Of a DNA stretch of 64,000 bases, positions 17,278 to 26,755 are shown one piece after another. The translations under genes and the position numbers were made by a program. The notes beneath the pieces were generated by a model. It was not told where the DNA came from and did no database searches. It worked only from the letters and a program-made list of their open reading frames with translations. This DNA comes from Mycolicibacterium fortuitum subsp. fortuitum (GTDB taxonomy: Bacteria > Actinomycetota > Actinomycetes > Mycobacteriales > Mycobacteriaceae), in assembly GCF_022179545.1 (NCBI RefSeq), contig NZ_AP025518.1, forward strand, positions 2,542,001 through 2,606,000, written 5' to 3'. The first letter of the stretch is position 1. Each line of letters begins with the position of its first letter.

Positions 17278-17332
17278 AACAAAAGCCGTCTACGTCGACG
17301 GGCCGCGCAACAACAAAGGACGAGCGATCAGG

Positions 17333-18835
17333 GTGTCTGAGGCAAACGTGGGTACGACCGTGAAGACTGACGTCGTGCTGGTTGGGGCCGGCATCATGAG
17401 CGCAACCCTCGGTGCTCTGATCCGTCTACTGGAGCCCGACTGGTCCATCACCATGATCGAACGCCTCGACGGCGCCGCCGCCGAGAGCAGCGATCCGTGG
17501 AACAACGCGGGCACCGGGCACTCGGCGCTGTGTGAGCTCAACTACACCCCCGAGCTGTCCGATGGGTCCATCGACACCACCAAGGCCATCAACGTCAACG
17601 AGCAGTTCCAGGTGTCGCGGCAGTTCTGGGCCTACGCGGCCGAGAACGGCGTGCTGCCCGATGTGCGCGGCTTCCTCAACCCGATCCCGCATGTCAGCTT
17701 CGTGCACGGCGCGGGCAACGTCGACTACCTCAAGCGTCGTTATGAAGCACTCGTCGGCAACCCGCTGTTCGCCTCGATGGAATTCATCGACGACAAGGAC
17801 GAGTTCGCCCGCAGGCTGCCGTTCATGGCCGCCAAACGCGATTTCTCCGATCCGGTCGCGCTGAACTGGTCGCAGCACGGCACCGATGTCGACTTCGGCG
17901 CGCTCTCGCGTCAGCTGATCGGCTTCACCGCCCAGCGCGGGATGGACACCCTGTTCGGTCATGAGGTCCGCAATCTGCGCAAGGAATCGGACGGCACCTG
18001 GACGCTCAAGGTGACCAACCGCCGCACCGGTCTCAAGCGCAAGTTCAACGCCAAGTTCGTGTTCGTCGGGGCCGGCGGCGGCGCGTTGCCGCTGCTGCAG
18101 AAGTCGGGCATTCCGGAGGCCAAGGGCTTCGGCGGATTCCCGGTCGGCGGCGCGTTCCTGCGGACCAACAACCAGACGCTGACCGCGGGCCATCAGGCCA
18201 AGGTGTACGGGCTGCCGCCGCTGGGTGCGCCGCCCATGTCGGTGCCGCACCTGGACACCCGCGTGATCAACGGCAAGTCGTGGTTGCTGTTCGGCCCGTT
18301 CGCCGGCTGGACACCGAAGTTCCTCAAGCAGGGCAAGTTCACCGACCTGCCGCTGTCGGTCAAGCCCAACAACATCATGTCGATGCTCGGCGTCGGACTC
18401 ACCGAGATGGGTCTGGTCAACTACCTGGTCGGCCAGTTGCTGCTGAGTGAGGCTGCGCGCGTCGATACCTTGCGTGAATTCGCGCCCAGCGCAGTCGATT
18501 CCGACTGGGAGCTCGACATCGCCGGTCAGCGCGTCCAGGTGATCCGGCGCAAGGGCGCCGGCGGTGTGCTGGAGTTCGGCACCACTGTTTTGGCGGCTGC
18601 CGACGGCAGCATCGCCGGCCTGCTCGGCGCCTCGCCGGGCGCGTCCACAGCAGTGCCCGCCATGCTCGATGTGCTGGAGCGCTGCTTCGCCGATCGCTAT
18701 CAGGGCTGGGTGCCCAAGCTCAAGGAGATGGTGCCCTCGCTCGGTACCAAGCTTTCCAACGAACCTGGCCTGTTCGAGGAAGTCTGGGCGTGGGGTACCA
18801 AGGCGCTCAAGCTGGACGAGCCAGTGACTGCGTGA
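17333..18835 (+). CDS. mqo: Malate:quinone oxidoreductase
   Basis: 500 residues from GTG 17333. This FAD-dependent peripheral membrane enzyme oxidises malate to oxaloacetate and passes electrons to menaquinone. The N-terminal dinucleotide motif [11 protein letters not shown], the family hallmark [18 protein letters not shown] (split across the substrate site), [19 protein letters not shown] and [12 protein letters not shown] are all present. Length and order fit MQO (Rv2852c). It sits at the edge of the low-GC island; GC returns to the genome norm here. A GGACGAGCGATCAGGG stretch upstream gives a modest ribosome site. Confidence 0.96.
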   Translation: MSEANVGTTVKTDVVLVGAGIMSATLGALIRLLEPDWSITMIERLDGAAAESSDPWNNAGTGHSALCELNYTPELSDGSIDTTKAINVNEQFQVSRQFWAYAAENGVLPDVRGFLNPIPHVSFVHGAGNVDYLKRRYEALVGNPLFASMEFIDDKDEFARRLPFMAAKRDFSDPVALNWSQHGTDVDFGALSRQLIGFTAQRGMDTLFGHEVRNLRKESDGTWTLKVTNRRTGLKRKFNAKFVFVGAGGGALPLLQKSGIPEAKGFGGFPVGGAFLRTNNQTLTAGHQAKVYGLPPLGAPPMSVPHLDTRVINGKSWLLFGPFAGWTPKFLKQGKFTDLPLSVKPNNIMSMLGVGLTEMGLVNYLVGQLLLSEAARVDTLREFAPSAVDSDWELDIAGQRVQVIRRKGAGGVLEFGTTVLAAADGSIAGLLGASPGASTAVPAMLDVLERCFADRYQGWVPKLKEMVPSLGTKLSNEPGLFEEVWAWGTKALKLDEPVTA

Positions 18836-18848
18836 CCGGGGCGGTCGG

Positions 18849-19322
18849 ATGACGGTCGCACTACGCCGCAGCTGGGCCAAAGATCTCGACGTACCAACCC
18901 TTTACGAGCTGCTCAAGCTCCGTGTCGAGGTCTTCGTGGTGGAGCAGGCGACTCCCTATCCTGAGCTCGACGGCCGGGACCTGCTCGCCGAGACCCGGCA
19001 CTTCTGGCTGGAAGGCCCCGACGGAGAAGTGATTTCGACGTTGCGGCTGATGGAGGAGCATCCCGGCGGCGAGAAGTCGTTCCGGATCGGCCGAGTGTGT
19101 ACCAAGCGCAGCGACCGGGGCCGGGGACACACCACCCGGCTCATGCAGGCCGCGCTGGCCGAGGTCGGCGACTACCCGTGCCATATCAATGCCCAGACCT
19201 ACCTGGTCGACATGTACGGCCGACACGGATTCGTCCGCGACGGTGACGAATTCCTTGATGACGGAATCCCGCATGTGCCGATGGTGCGGCCCGGGGCCCG
19301 TAACGAGAGCGAGTCCTCCTGA
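18849..19322 (+). CDS. GNAT N-acetyltransferase, ElaA-like
   Basis: 157 residues. It carries [16 protein letters not shown] and [10 protein letters not shown], typical of the ElaA group, and the acetyl-CoA pyrophosphate loop [18 protein letters not shown] (R/Q-x-x-G-x-G/A). The C-terminal [20 protein letters not shown] is the usual end of the fold. Homologue of Rv2851c. The substrate is unknown. It starts 13 bases after mqo and is followed 13 bases later by the chelatase gene, so all three may share a transcript. Confidence 0.85.
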   Translation: MTVALRRSWAKDLDVPTLYELLKLRVEVFVVEQATPYPELDGRDLLAETRHFWLEGPDGEVISTLRLMEEHPGGEKSFRIGRVCTKRSDRGRGHTTRLMQAALAEVGDYPCHINAQTYLVDMYGRHGFVRDGDEFLDDGIPHVPMVRPGARNESESS

Positions 19323-19335
19323 TGATGGCGGTCCG

Positions 19336-21207
19336 ATGACGGCGACGACGCATACCTACCCGTTCAGCGCACTGGTGGGGCAGGACCGGTTGCGGTTGGC
19401 CTTGCTGCTGTGCGCGGTTCACCCCGAGATCGGCGGAGTGCTGATCCGCGGGGAGAAGGGGACCGCGAAATCCACTGCGGTACGCGGCCTGGCGGCTGTC
19501 CTGTCTGCGGTCGACGACGACGCCCGGCTGGTGGAACTGCCGATCGGCGCAACCGAGGACCGGGTGGTCGGGTCGCTGGATCTGCAGAAGGTGCTCCGCG
19601 ACGGTGAGCACGCTTTCTCGCCGGGCCTGCTGGCCCGTGCCCACGGCGGCGTGCTCTACGTCGATGAGGTCAACCTGCTGCACGACCACCTGGTCGACGT
19701 GTTGCTCGATGCCGCCGCCATGGGTCGCGTTCATGTTGAGCGCGAAGGCATTTCGCATTCGCACGAGTCCCGGTTCGTCCTGATCGGCACCATGAACCCC
19801 GAGGAAGGGGAGCTGCGCCCGCAGCTGCTCGACCGGTTCGGTCTGACCGTCGACGTCGCGGCCTCACGCGATGTCGACGTCCGGGTCGAGGTGATCCGGG
19901 CCAGGATGGCCTTCGAAGCCGACCCACAGACTTTCGTCGAACGGTACGCGGCGGCCGATGCGGAGCTGGCCGATCGGATTGCCGCCGCCCGCAAGATGAT
20001 CGGCTCGGTGGAACTGCCCGACAGCGAGTTGAGGCGTATTGCCGCACTCTGCGCGGCGTTCGACGTCGACGGGATGCGCGCCGATCTGGTGGTGGCCCGC
20101 ACCGCGGTCGCCCACGCGGCCTGGCGCGGAGCCACGACGGTCGCCGAAGAGGACATCCGGGTCGCCGCCGAACTGGCTCTACCGCATCGGCGTCGCCGCG
20201 ATCCGTTCGACGATCCGGGCCTGGACCCCGAGCGCCTCGAGGAGGCGATGCAGCAGGCGGGGGAGTCGGCTGCCCAGTCGGAAGCCGAGTCTGGCCCTGA
20301 TCCGGACTTCGACCCGGACTTCGATCCACCCGGCGGCGGCGCTGACCCGGGTTCGGAAGGACAGCCGGCACAGGGGAGTTCGAAGTCTTCGTCGACGCGG
20401 CCCAGCGCTCCGCCGTCGGCGGTGTTCCGAACCAGGACACTGGTGGTGCCCGGGGTGGGCGAGGGAGCGCCCGGACGCCGTTCTCGGGCCCGCAACCGAA
20501 CCGGCACCCCGATCGCGGCCACGTCGGATCCAGGCAGCGGGCACGGCCTGCACATCTTCGCCACTCTGCTGGCCACCGTGGGCCGGCAGCAGGGTGCGGG
20601 TCTGCCGAGGCCCCGCCCGGAGGATGTGCGGCGCGCGGTGCGTGAGGGTCGCGAAGGCAATCTGGTGATCTTCGTCGTCGACGCCTCCGGATCCATGGCC
20701 GCCCGGGACCGGATGTCCGCGGTCACCGGTGCGACGCTGTCGCTGCTGCGCGATGCCTATCAGCGCCGGGACAAGGTCGCGGTGATCACGTTCCGTCAGC
20801 AGGACGCACAAGTGCTGCTGCCTCCGACCACCTCGGTGCACATCGCCAGTCGGCGGCTCGCCCGGTTCGACACCGGAGGCAAGACCCCGCTCGCCCAGGG
20901 CCTGCTGGCGGCCCGTGACCTGGTGATCCGCGAGAAAGCCCGCGACCGGGCCCGGCGCAGCCTGGTGGTGGTCCTCACCGACGGCCGCGCCACCGGTGGT
21001 CCTGACCCACTTGGCCGTACCAGGCAGGCCGCGGCCGCTTTGGCGGCCGAGGGTGCCGCCGCGGTGGTGGTCGACTGTGAGACATCGTTTGTGCGATTGG
21101 GTTTGGCCGCGCAACTGGCCGAGCAGCTCGGATCGCCTGCCGTGCGGCTCGAGGAGTTGCGCGCGGCCGAATTGACCAGGCTCGTCCAGCATCAGACCGC
21201 CGCCTAG
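19336..21207 (+). CDS. Magnesium-chelatase-like AAA+/VWA fusion (ChlI-ChlD), probable CobN chelatase partner
   Basis: 623 residues from ATG 19336. The N-terminal AAA+ domain has Walker [25 protein letters not shown] (Walker B) and [20 protein letters not shown] (sensor). A Pro/Asp-rich linker ([15 protein letters not shown]) follows, then a VWA domain with [17 protein letters not shown] and LTDGRATGG. Homologue of Rv2850c. Mycobacteria make no chlorophyll. The block with cobO, cobB and cysG suggests the protein powers cobalt insertion together with a CobN subunit encoded elsewhere, replacing CobS/CobT; this is inference from family knowledge and context. Confidence 0.88.
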   Translation: MTATTHTYPFSALVGQDRLRLALLLCAVHPEIGGVLIRGEKGTAKSTAVRGLAAVLSAVDDDARLVELPIGATEDRVVGSLDLQKVLRDGEHAFSPGLLARAHGGVLYVDEVNLLHDHLVDVLLDAAAMGRVHVEREGISHSHESRFVLIGTMNPEEGELRPQLLDRFGLTVDVAASRDVDVRVEVIRARMAFEADPQTFVERYAAADAELADRIAAARKMIGSVELPDSELRRIAALCAAFDVDGMRADLVVARTAVAHAAWRGATTVAEEDIRVAAELALPHRRRRDPFDDPGLDPERLEEAMQQAGESAAQSEAESGPDPDFDPDFDPPGGGADPGSEGQPAQGSSKSSSTRPSAPPSAVFRTRTLVVPGVGEGAPGRRSRARNRTGTPIAATSDPGSGHGLHIFATLLATVGRQQGAGLPRPRPEDVRRAVREGREGNLVIFVVDASGSMAARDRMSAVTGATLSLLRDAYQRRDKVAVITFRQQDAQVLLPPTTSVHIASRRLARFDTGGKTPLAQGLLAARDLVIREKARDRARRSLVVVLTDGRATGGPDPLGRTRQAAAALAAEGAAAVVVDCETSFVRLGLAAQLAEQLGSPAVRLEELRAAELTRLVQHQTAA

Positions 21208-21242
21208 CGCGGCCCGACACTTCTGCGCAGGAAGGACCGCCC

Positions 21243-21857
21243 ATGCCACAGGGGCAGCCGCTGACCGTTCCCGACGACGGTCTCACCACCAAGGCCCGCC
21301 GGAACGCGCCGCTGCTCGCCGTGCACACCGGGCCGGGAAAGGGTAAGTCCACCGCGGCCTTCGGAATGGCGCTGCGCGCCTGGAACCAGGGCTTTTCGGT
21401 CGCGGTCTTCCAGTTCGTCAAGAGCGCGAAGTGGAAGGTCGGGGAGGAGGCCGTGTTCGGCCAGCTCGGCCGGCTGCACGACGAGCACGGCGCCGGCGGC
21501 CCGGTCGAGTGGCACAAGATGGGTTCGGGTTGGTCATGGACGCGCAAGCACGGCAGTGACGTCGACCATGCGGCCGCCGCGGCCGATGGTTGGGCCGAGA
21601 TCAAACGCCGGCTGGCCGAGGAACGCCACGACTTCTATGTGCTCGACGAGTTCACCTACCCGCTCAAGTGGGGCTGGATCCCGGTCGACGAGGTGGTCGA
21701 GGTGCTCGGCACGCGACCGGGCACCCAGCACGTGGTGATCACCGGCCGCGATGCCCCGCAGGCCCTGATCGACGCCGCGGATCTGGTGACGGAGATGACC
21801 AAGATCAAGCACCCGATGGACGCCGGTCGCAAAGGCCAGAAGGGCATCGAGTGGTAG
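21243..21857 (+). CDS. cobO: Cob(I)yrinic acid a,c-diamide adenosyltransferase
   Basis: 204 residues, the CobA/CobO/BtuR family. It transfers 5'-deoxyadenosine from ATP to reduced cobalt in the corrin ring. P-loop GPGKGKSTAAFGMALRAW is at about residue 31; FVKSAKWKVGEE, DFYVLDEFTYPLKWGW, HVVITGRDAP and the C-terminal MTKIKHPMDAGRKGQKGIEW are signature segments. GCAGGAAGGA precedes the ATG. It lies in the order chelatase-cobO-cobB-cysG, as in M. tuberculosis (Rv2849c). Confidence 0.95.
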   Translation: MPQGQPLTVPDDGLTTKARRNAPLLAVHTGPGKGKSTAAFGMALRAWNQGFSVAVFQFVKSAKWKVGEEAVFGQLGRLHDEHGAGGPVEWHKMGSGWSWTRKHGSDVDHAAAAADGWAEIKRRLAEERHDFYVLDEFTYPLKWGWIPVDEVVEVLGTRPGTQHVVITGRDAPQALIDAADLVTEMTKIKHPMDAGRKGQKGIEW

Positions 21858-21884
21858 GCGGGGCGCGGTGAGCGCGGTGCATCG

Positions 21885-23258
21885 GTGACCACCCCGGCGG
21901 TGGTGATCGCTGCGCCGGCATCGGGCAGCGGAAAGACCACGGTGGCAACCGGTTTGGTGGGCGCGCTGCGCCAGGCCGGTCATGTGGTGGCGCCGTTCAA
22001 GGTCGGGCCGGACTTCATCGACCCGGGGTACCACGCCCTGGCCGCAGGCCGGCCGGGCCGCAACCTGGACCCGGTGCTCGTCGGCGAGGAGTTGATCGGC
22101 CCGCTGTACCGGCACGGCTGCAGCGGTGCCGACATCGCGGTCGTCGAGGGTGTGATGGGTCTGTTCGACGGCCGCATCGAAGGACAGATGACCGGAACAC
22201 CGCGAGGTTCGGCGGCCCAGGTCGCCGGATTGTTGGGGGCACCGGTGGTGCTGGTGGTCGATGCCCGCGGCCAGAGCCACAGCATCGCGGCCCTCATCCA
22301 CGGGTTCGTCACCTTCGATCCGGCGGTCCGGATCGCCGGGGTGATCCTCAATCGGGTGGGTTCCGACCGGCACGAGGCCGTGTTACGCCAGGCCTGTGAG
22401 CATGCCGGGGTGCAGGTGTTCGGCGCGATTCCCCGTGCTGACGAACTAGCGGTTCCGTCAAGGCATCTCGGGCTGATCACCGCTGTCGAACACGGCCGCC
22501 AGGCGCGCGAGGCGGTGACCGCGATGACCGCGCTGGTGGCCCGCCACGTCGATCTGGCAGCCGTGATCTCCGCATCCGCCGCCCACGTCACCGCCGAGGC
22601 GTGGAGCCCGGTCGCCGAGTCGGTGACCGATGTCACGGTGGCGCTGGCCGCCGGTAAGGCCTTCAGCTTCAGCTATGCCGAGCACGCCGAACTGCTGCGC
22701 GGGGCCGGCGCCCAGGTCGCCGAGTTCGACCCGCTGACCGAGCCGCTGCCGGCCGGCACGGACGCGTTGGTACTGCCCGGCGGGTTCCCTGAGCAGTTCA
22801 CCGCCGAACTTTCCGCCAACACCGTTGTCCGGCAGCAGATCAGGGACCTGGCAACCCGGGGCGCCCCCGTCCATGCCGAATGCGCGGGCCTGACATATCT
22901 GGTCGACGATCTCGACGGAGTGCCGATGTGCGGCGTGCTGGCCGGTTCGGCGCGGTTCACCCAACGCCTCACCCTGGGCTACCGCGACGCGGTCTCGGTC
23001 GTCGACTCGTGCTTGCACGCCGCGGGTGATCGGGTGACCGGTCACGAATTTCACCGCACCACAGTGGAATTCGCCGACGACCTTCCGCCGGCCTGGGCGT
23101 TCGCCGGACCTGGGCAGGTGGCCCGCCGCGACGGCGCCGTGCGGCACGGTGTGCACGCCGGATACCTGCACACCCACCCCGCGGCGCACCCGGAGGCCAT
23201 CAGCCGCTTCGTGGCCTCGGCGGTGCCGACACAGCGGCCCGGTAGTAGCAACCACTAA
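21885..23258 (+). CDS. cobB: Cobyrinic acid a,c-diamide synthase
   Basis: 457 residues from GTG 21885. It amidates the a and c carboxylates of hydrogenobyrinate/cobyrinate using glutamine and ATP. N-terminal DTBS-like ATPase domain with P-loop APASGSGKTTVATGL, VGPDFIDPGYH and EGVMGLFDG. The C-terminal triad-type glutaminase domain has LPGGFPEQF and HAECAGLTYL (nucleophilic Cys), with TGHEFHRTTVEF near the end. The match to the CbiA/CobB family is complete. It begins 27 bases after cobO and ends 9 bases before cysG. Confidence 0.95.
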   Translation: MTTPAVVIAAPASGSGKTTVATGLVGALRQAGHVVAPFKVGPDFIDPGYHALAAGRPGRNLDPVLVGEELIGPLYRHGCSGADIAVVEGVMGLFDGRIEGQMTGTPRGSAAQVAGLLGAPVVLVVDARGQSHSIAALIHGFVTFDPAVRIAGVILNRVGSDRHEAVLRQACEHAGVQVFGAIPRADELAVPSRHLGLITAVEHGRQAREAVTAMTALVARHVDLAAVISASAAHVTAEAWSPVAESVTDVTVALAAGKAFSFSYAEHAELLRGAGAQVAEFDPLTEPLPAGTDALVLPGGFPEQFTAELSANTVVRQQIRDLATRGAPVHAECAGLTYLVDDLDGVPMCGVLAGSARFTQRLTLGYRDAVSVVDSCLHAAGDRVTGHEFHRTTVEFADDLPPAWAFAGPGQVARRDGAVRHGVHAGYLHTHPAAHPEAISRFVASAVPTQRPGSSNH

Positions 23259-23267
23259 GCTCGGCGG

Positions 23268-24485
23268 GTGACCGAGAATGCCTACCTCGTCGGCCTGCGC
23301 CTGTCGGGCAAGAAGGTCGTCGTTGTCGGCGGCGGAACCGTCGCGCAACGCCGGCTGCCCCTGTTGATCGCCCACGGCGCCGACGTACATGTGATCGCCC
23401 GGGCGGCCAGCCCCGCCGTGGAGGCGCTGTCACACGACGATCCGGGGATCACTCTGCAGCTGCGCGACTTCCGCGCCGGTGATCTCGAGGCCGCCTGGTA
23501 CGTGCTCGCCGCCACCGACGACCCCGCCGTCAATGCCGCGATCGCCGCCGAGGCCGAGGAGCGGCGCATCTTCTGCGTACGCGCCGACATCGCCCGCGAA
23601 GGATCGGCCGTCACTCCGGCGACATTCGACTCCGACGGGTTGTCGGTCGGTGTGCTCGCCGGTGGTGAGCACCGCCGCTCGGCGGCCATCCGCACCGCCA
23701 TCCATGAAGCGCTGCAGCGTGGCCTGTTGACCGCGGACGCCGGCGACGAGCCGGGGGAGGCGCCCAGCGGCGTGGCGTTGGTCGGCGGCGGTCCCGGCGA
23801 TCCCGAGTTGATCACCGTGCGTGGACGCCGCCTGCTGGCTCGCGCCGACGTCGTGGTCGCCGACCGGCTGGCTCCGCAGGAATTGCTGGCAGAACTCGGG
23901 CCCCACGTCGAGGTGATCGACGCGGCCAAGATCCCTTACGGCCGGGCGATGGCGCAGGAGGCGATCAACCAGGTGCTGATCGAGCGGGCCCGCGCCGGAA
24001 AGTTCGTCGTCCGGCTCAAAGGCGGCGACCCGTTTGTCTTCGCGCGCGGTTATGAAGAGGTCCTGGCATGCACCGAGGCCGGTATCCCGGTCACGGTCGT
24101 CCCCGGTGTGACCAGTGCCATATCGGTGCCCGCACTGGCCGGTGTTCCGGTCACCCACCGCGGCATGACCCACGAATTCGTGGTGGTCAGCGGCCATGTT
24201 GCGCCCGGCCACCCCGAATCGTTAGTCAATTGGAATGCGCTGGCGGCGATGACCGGCACGATTGTTCTGCTGATGGCCGTGGAACGCATCGAACTGTTCA
24301 CCAAGGCGCTCCTGGATGGCGGCCGACCTGCGGATACACCGGTGCTGGTGGTGCAACACGGCACCACTGTCGCGCAGCGCACCCTGCGAGCCACACTCGC
24401 CGATGCACCCGAGCGGATTCGCGCGGACGGTATTCGACCTCCGGCCATCATCGTGATCGGACCGGTCGCCGCCTTCGCCGGTTAA
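23268..24485 (+). CDS. cysG: Siroheme synthase: precorrin-2 dehydrogenase/uroporphyrinogen-III methyltransferase fusion
   Basis: 405 residues from GTG 23268. The N-terminal 150 residues are Met8/CysG-like with NAD motif VVVVGGGTVAQRRL. The C-terminal half is the SUMT fold (VALVGGGPGDPELITVRG, RLKGGDPFVFARG, PGVTSAISVPALAGVPVTHRG). It makes precorrin-2 and on to sirohydrochlorin, feeding siroheme (sulfite/nitrite reductase) and possibly cobalamin. Homologue of Rv2847c. TAAGCT (23256-23261) lies 6 nt before the GTG, so in addition to read-through from cobB a leaderless internal start is possible. Confidence 0.93.
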   Translation: MTENAYLVGLRLSGKKVVVVGGGTVAQRRLPLLIAHGADVHVIARAASPAVEALSHDDPGITLQLRDFRAGDLEAAWYVLAATDDPAVNAAIAAEAEERRIFCVRADIAREGSAVTPATFDSDGLSVGVLAGGEHRRSAAIRTAIHEALQRGLLTADAGDEPGEAPSGVALVGGGPGDPELITVRGRRLLARADVVVADRLAPQELLAELGPHVEVIDAAKIPYGRAMAQEAINQVLIERARAGKFVVRLKGGDPFVFARGYEEVLACTEAGIPVTVVPGVTSAISVPALAGVPVTHRGMTHEFVVVSGHVAPGHPESLVNWNALAAMTGTIVLLMAVERIELFTKALLDGGRPADTPVLVVQHGTTVAQRTLRATLADAPERIRADGIRPPAIIVIGPVAAFAG

Positions 24486-24510
24486 AGGATTCTTAAGATT
24501 CCGGTAAGGT
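24482..24510 (+). promoter_or_regulatory. efpA promoter with a 16-bp palindrome inside the spacer
   Basis: TTAAAG (24482-24487), exactly 17 bp, then TAAGGT (24505-24510), 8 nt before the efpA ATG. GGATTCTTAAGATTCC (24487-24502) is palindromic at 7 of 8 positions and fills the spacer. A dimeric regulator bound here would sit between -35 and -10. The patch is AT-rich in a GC-rich setting, which also suits the nucleoid protein Lsr2, a reported repressor of efpA in M. tuberculosis (recalled). Confidence 0.55.
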
Positions 24511-24518
24511 GGCCCCCT

Positions 24519-26039
24519 ATGACGGCACTCAACGACGCAGAGCGTCAGGGGCTCGCCGCCCGCCTCCCGTCCTGGTTCCCGTCCTGGGGCTTTTTGTCCG
24601 CTGTGATCGCCATCGGCGGCATGCAGTTGCTGGCCACCATGGACAGCACGGTGGCGATCGTGGCGTTGCCACGGATCCAGGACGAGCTCGGCCTGTCCGA
24701 CGCCGGACGTAGCTGGGTCATCACGGCCTACGTCCTCACTTTCGGCGGACTGATGCTGCTCGGCGGACGCCTCGGCGACACCATCGGCCGCAAGCGCACC
24801 TTCATCGTCGGCGTCGCGCTGTTCACCATCGCCTCGATCCTGTGCGGCATCGCCTGGAACGAGGCGACCCTGGTCACCGCCCGGCTGCTGCAGGGCGTCG
24901 GCGCGGCGATCGCCTCGCCCACCGGCCTCGCGCTCGTCGCGACGACCTTCCCGAAGGGCCCCGCACGCAACCTCGCCACCGCGGTGTTCGGTGCCATGAC
25001 GGCCATCGGCTCGGTGATGGGCCTGGTGGTCGGCGGCGCGCTCACCGAGGTGTCCTGGCGGCTGGCCTTCCTGGTCAACGTTCCGATCGGGCTGGTGATG
25101 CTCTACCTGGCCCGCACCGCTCTGCGTGAGACCAACCGCGAGCGCATGAAGCTCGATGCCGCAGGTGCGCTGCTGGCGACGCTGGCTTGCACGGCCGCGG
25201 TGTTCGCGTTCACCCAGGGTCCGGAGAGTGGCTGGCTGGCGCCGATCACGCTCGGTTCGGGCGCCGCGGCCGCGGTGTTCGGCATCGCATTCCTGCTCGC
25301 CGAGCGCAGCGCCGAGAACCCGGTGGTGCCGTTCGACCTGTTCCACGAGCGCAACCGGGTCGCCACCTTCGCGGCGATCTTCCTCGCCGGCGGCGTGCTG
25401 TTCACCCTCACCGTGCTGATCGGCCTGTACGTCCAGGACATCCTCGGTTACAGCGCGCTGCACGCCGGCGTCGGCTTCATCCCGTTTGTCATCGGCATGG
25501 GTATCGGCCTCGGGGCGTCCTCCCAGATCGTCCGGTTCTTCCAACCGCGCCTCGTGGTCATCGCGGGCGGCGTCCTGGTGCTCGGCGCGATGCTCTACGG
25601 CTCGACACTGCACGCCGGCATCCCGTACTTCCCGAATCTGGTGGTGCCCATCACCATCGGCGGTATCGGCATCGGCATGATCGTGGTCCCGCTGACGCTG
25701 GCGGCGATCGCCGGTGTCGGCTTCGACCGCATCGGCCCGGCCTCGGCCATCGCCCTGATGCTGCAGAACCTCGGCGGCCCGCTGGTGCTGGCCATCATCC
25801 AGGCCGTCATCACGTCGCGCACCCTGTATCTCGGTGGCATCACCGGCCCGGTCAAGGACATGAACGGGCCGCAACTGGCGGCACTCGACGCGGGTTATAC
25901 CTACGGGCTGCTGTGGGTGGCCGCGGTCGCGGTGCTGGTCGGCGGGGCCGCGCTGTTCATCGGCTACACCTCCGAACAAGTGGCCCACGCGCAGGAGGTC
26001 AAGGACGCCATCGATGCCGGAGAGATCGAGCTCGACTGA
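24519..26039 (+). CDS. efpA: MFS multidrug efflux pump EfpA (DHA2 family, 14 TM)
   Basis: 506 residues, about 14 hydrophobic segments. DHA2 landmarks: MDSTVAIVALPRIQ in helix 1 region (motif D), GGRLGDTIGRKR after helix 2 (motif A), LLQGVGAAIASPTGLALV (motif B) and GSVMGLVVGGALTE (motif C). It is a proton-driven exporter; EfpA (Rv2846c) is linked to isoniazid and other drug responses in mycobacteria. The C-terminal tail is acidic and cytoplasmic. Slightly shorter than the M. tuberculosis protein (recalled as 530). The start is set by the promoter/ATG geometry described for the upstream region. Confidence 0.93.
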   Translation: MTALNDAERQGLAARLPSWFPSWGFLSAVIAIGGMQLLATMDSTVAIVALPRIQDELGLSDAGRSWVITAYVLTFGGLMLLGGRLGDTIGRKRTFIVGVALFTIASILCGIAWNEATLVTARLLQGVGAAIASPTGLALVATTFPKGPARNLATAVFGAMTAIGSVMGLVVGGALTEVSWRLAFLVNVPIGLVMLYLARTALRETNRERMKLDAAGALLATLACTAAVFAFTQGPESGWLAPITLGSGAAAAVFGIAFLLAERSAENPVVPFDLFHERNRVATFAAIFLAGGVLFTLTVLIGLYVQDILGYSALHAGVGFIPFVIGMGIGLGASSQIVRFFQPRLVVIAGGVLVLGAMLYGSTLHAGIPYFPNLVVPITIGGIGIGMIVVPLTLAAIAGVGFDRIGPASAIALMLQNLGGPLVLAIIQAVITSRTLYLGGITGPVKDMNGPQLAALDAGYTYGLLWVAAVAVLVGGAALFIGYTSEQVAHAQEVKDAIDAGEIELD

Positions 26040-26068
26040 CCTCGCCCACGCCTCGGGTTAGGACGCCG

Positions 26069-26731
26069 ATGAACCGCCGAGAAATCTCCGAGGCCGTCGG
26101 CCCGCTGGGCTGGCGGCTGGTGCTGGGAGCCATCTACACCGAGGTACTGGTCCCGTCGATGGCCGATGCCGCCGCGGCCGCCGCTCATGCCGTCGACGCA
26201 GCCGGTCCAGATGCGTCGGGCCACCTCTGCGTAGACATCCGCGCCGATCGGGCCGTGGTGCGATTGCGCACGCGCGACGCCCACGCGGTGACCGAGCGCG
26301 ACCTGGCTCTGGCCCGTGAAGTGTCCGGCGCGCTGGCCGCCCGCGGCTTCGAGCTCTCCACCGGTCCAGGTGCCGTCCAGGCCATCGAGATCGCGATCGA
26401 CGCCCTCGACATCGCTGCCGTGCGCCCGTTCTGGAAGGCCGTAACGGGATACATCGATGAACCGGGCAACGAGGACCTCAACGCAGGCCTGGTCGATCCG
26501 TTCGGCCGCGGTCCGGCCATCTGGTTTCAGCAGATGGATTCCCCTCGGCCGCAGAGGAACCGGATCCACCTCGACATCGACGTCCCACACGATGCGGCGC
26601 AGGCCCGAGTCGACGCGGCGCTGGCCGCAGGTGCCACATTGCTCAGTGACCGCGTGGCACCGCGCTTCTGGGTACTGGCCGACGCGGAGGGCAACGAGGC
26701 CTGCATCTGTACCTGGCAGGGCCGTGACTGA
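26069..26731 (+). CDS. Pterin-dehydratase-like domain fused to a VOC (glyoxalase-like) domain
   Basis: 220 residues from ATG 26069. Residues 1-95 resemble pterin-4a-carbinolamine dehydratase: GWRLVLGAIYTEV, then VRLRTRDAHAVTERDLALAREV, which parallels the family's STHDAGGLTELDIELA segment. The His-His catalytic pair of true dehydratases is not evident. Residues about 105-220 are a VOC-superfamily fold (FWKAVTGY, DPFGRGPAIWFQQM, RIHLDIDVPHD, VLADAEGNEACICTW). The function is unknown; it may bind a small ligand. It lies 29 bases after efpA and just before proS. Confidence 0.75.
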   Translation: MNRREISEAVGPLGWRLVLGAIYTEVLVPSMADAAAAAAHAVDAAGPDASGHLCVDIRADRAVVRLRTRDAHAVTERDLALAREVSGALAARGFELSTGPGAVQAIEIAIDALDIAAVRPFWKAVTGYIDEPGNEDLNAGLVDPFGRGPAIWFQQMDSPRPQRNRIHLDIDVPHDAAQARVDAALAAGATLLSDRVAPRFWVLADAEGNEACICTWQGRD

Positions 26732-26755
26732 AGACACGCCTTAAGGTTGTCGCCT

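Noticed and set aside
23268..24485. Cobalamin riboswitch near the cob genes
   Set aside because: No space upstream of cobO, cobB or cysG for the element, and no B12-box-like sequence seen.
25187..26068. Open frame extending the PCD-VOC protein leftwards through efpA
   Set aside because: The extension is an out-of-frame reading of EfpA rich in Arg, Pro and His; the domain begins at ATG 26069.
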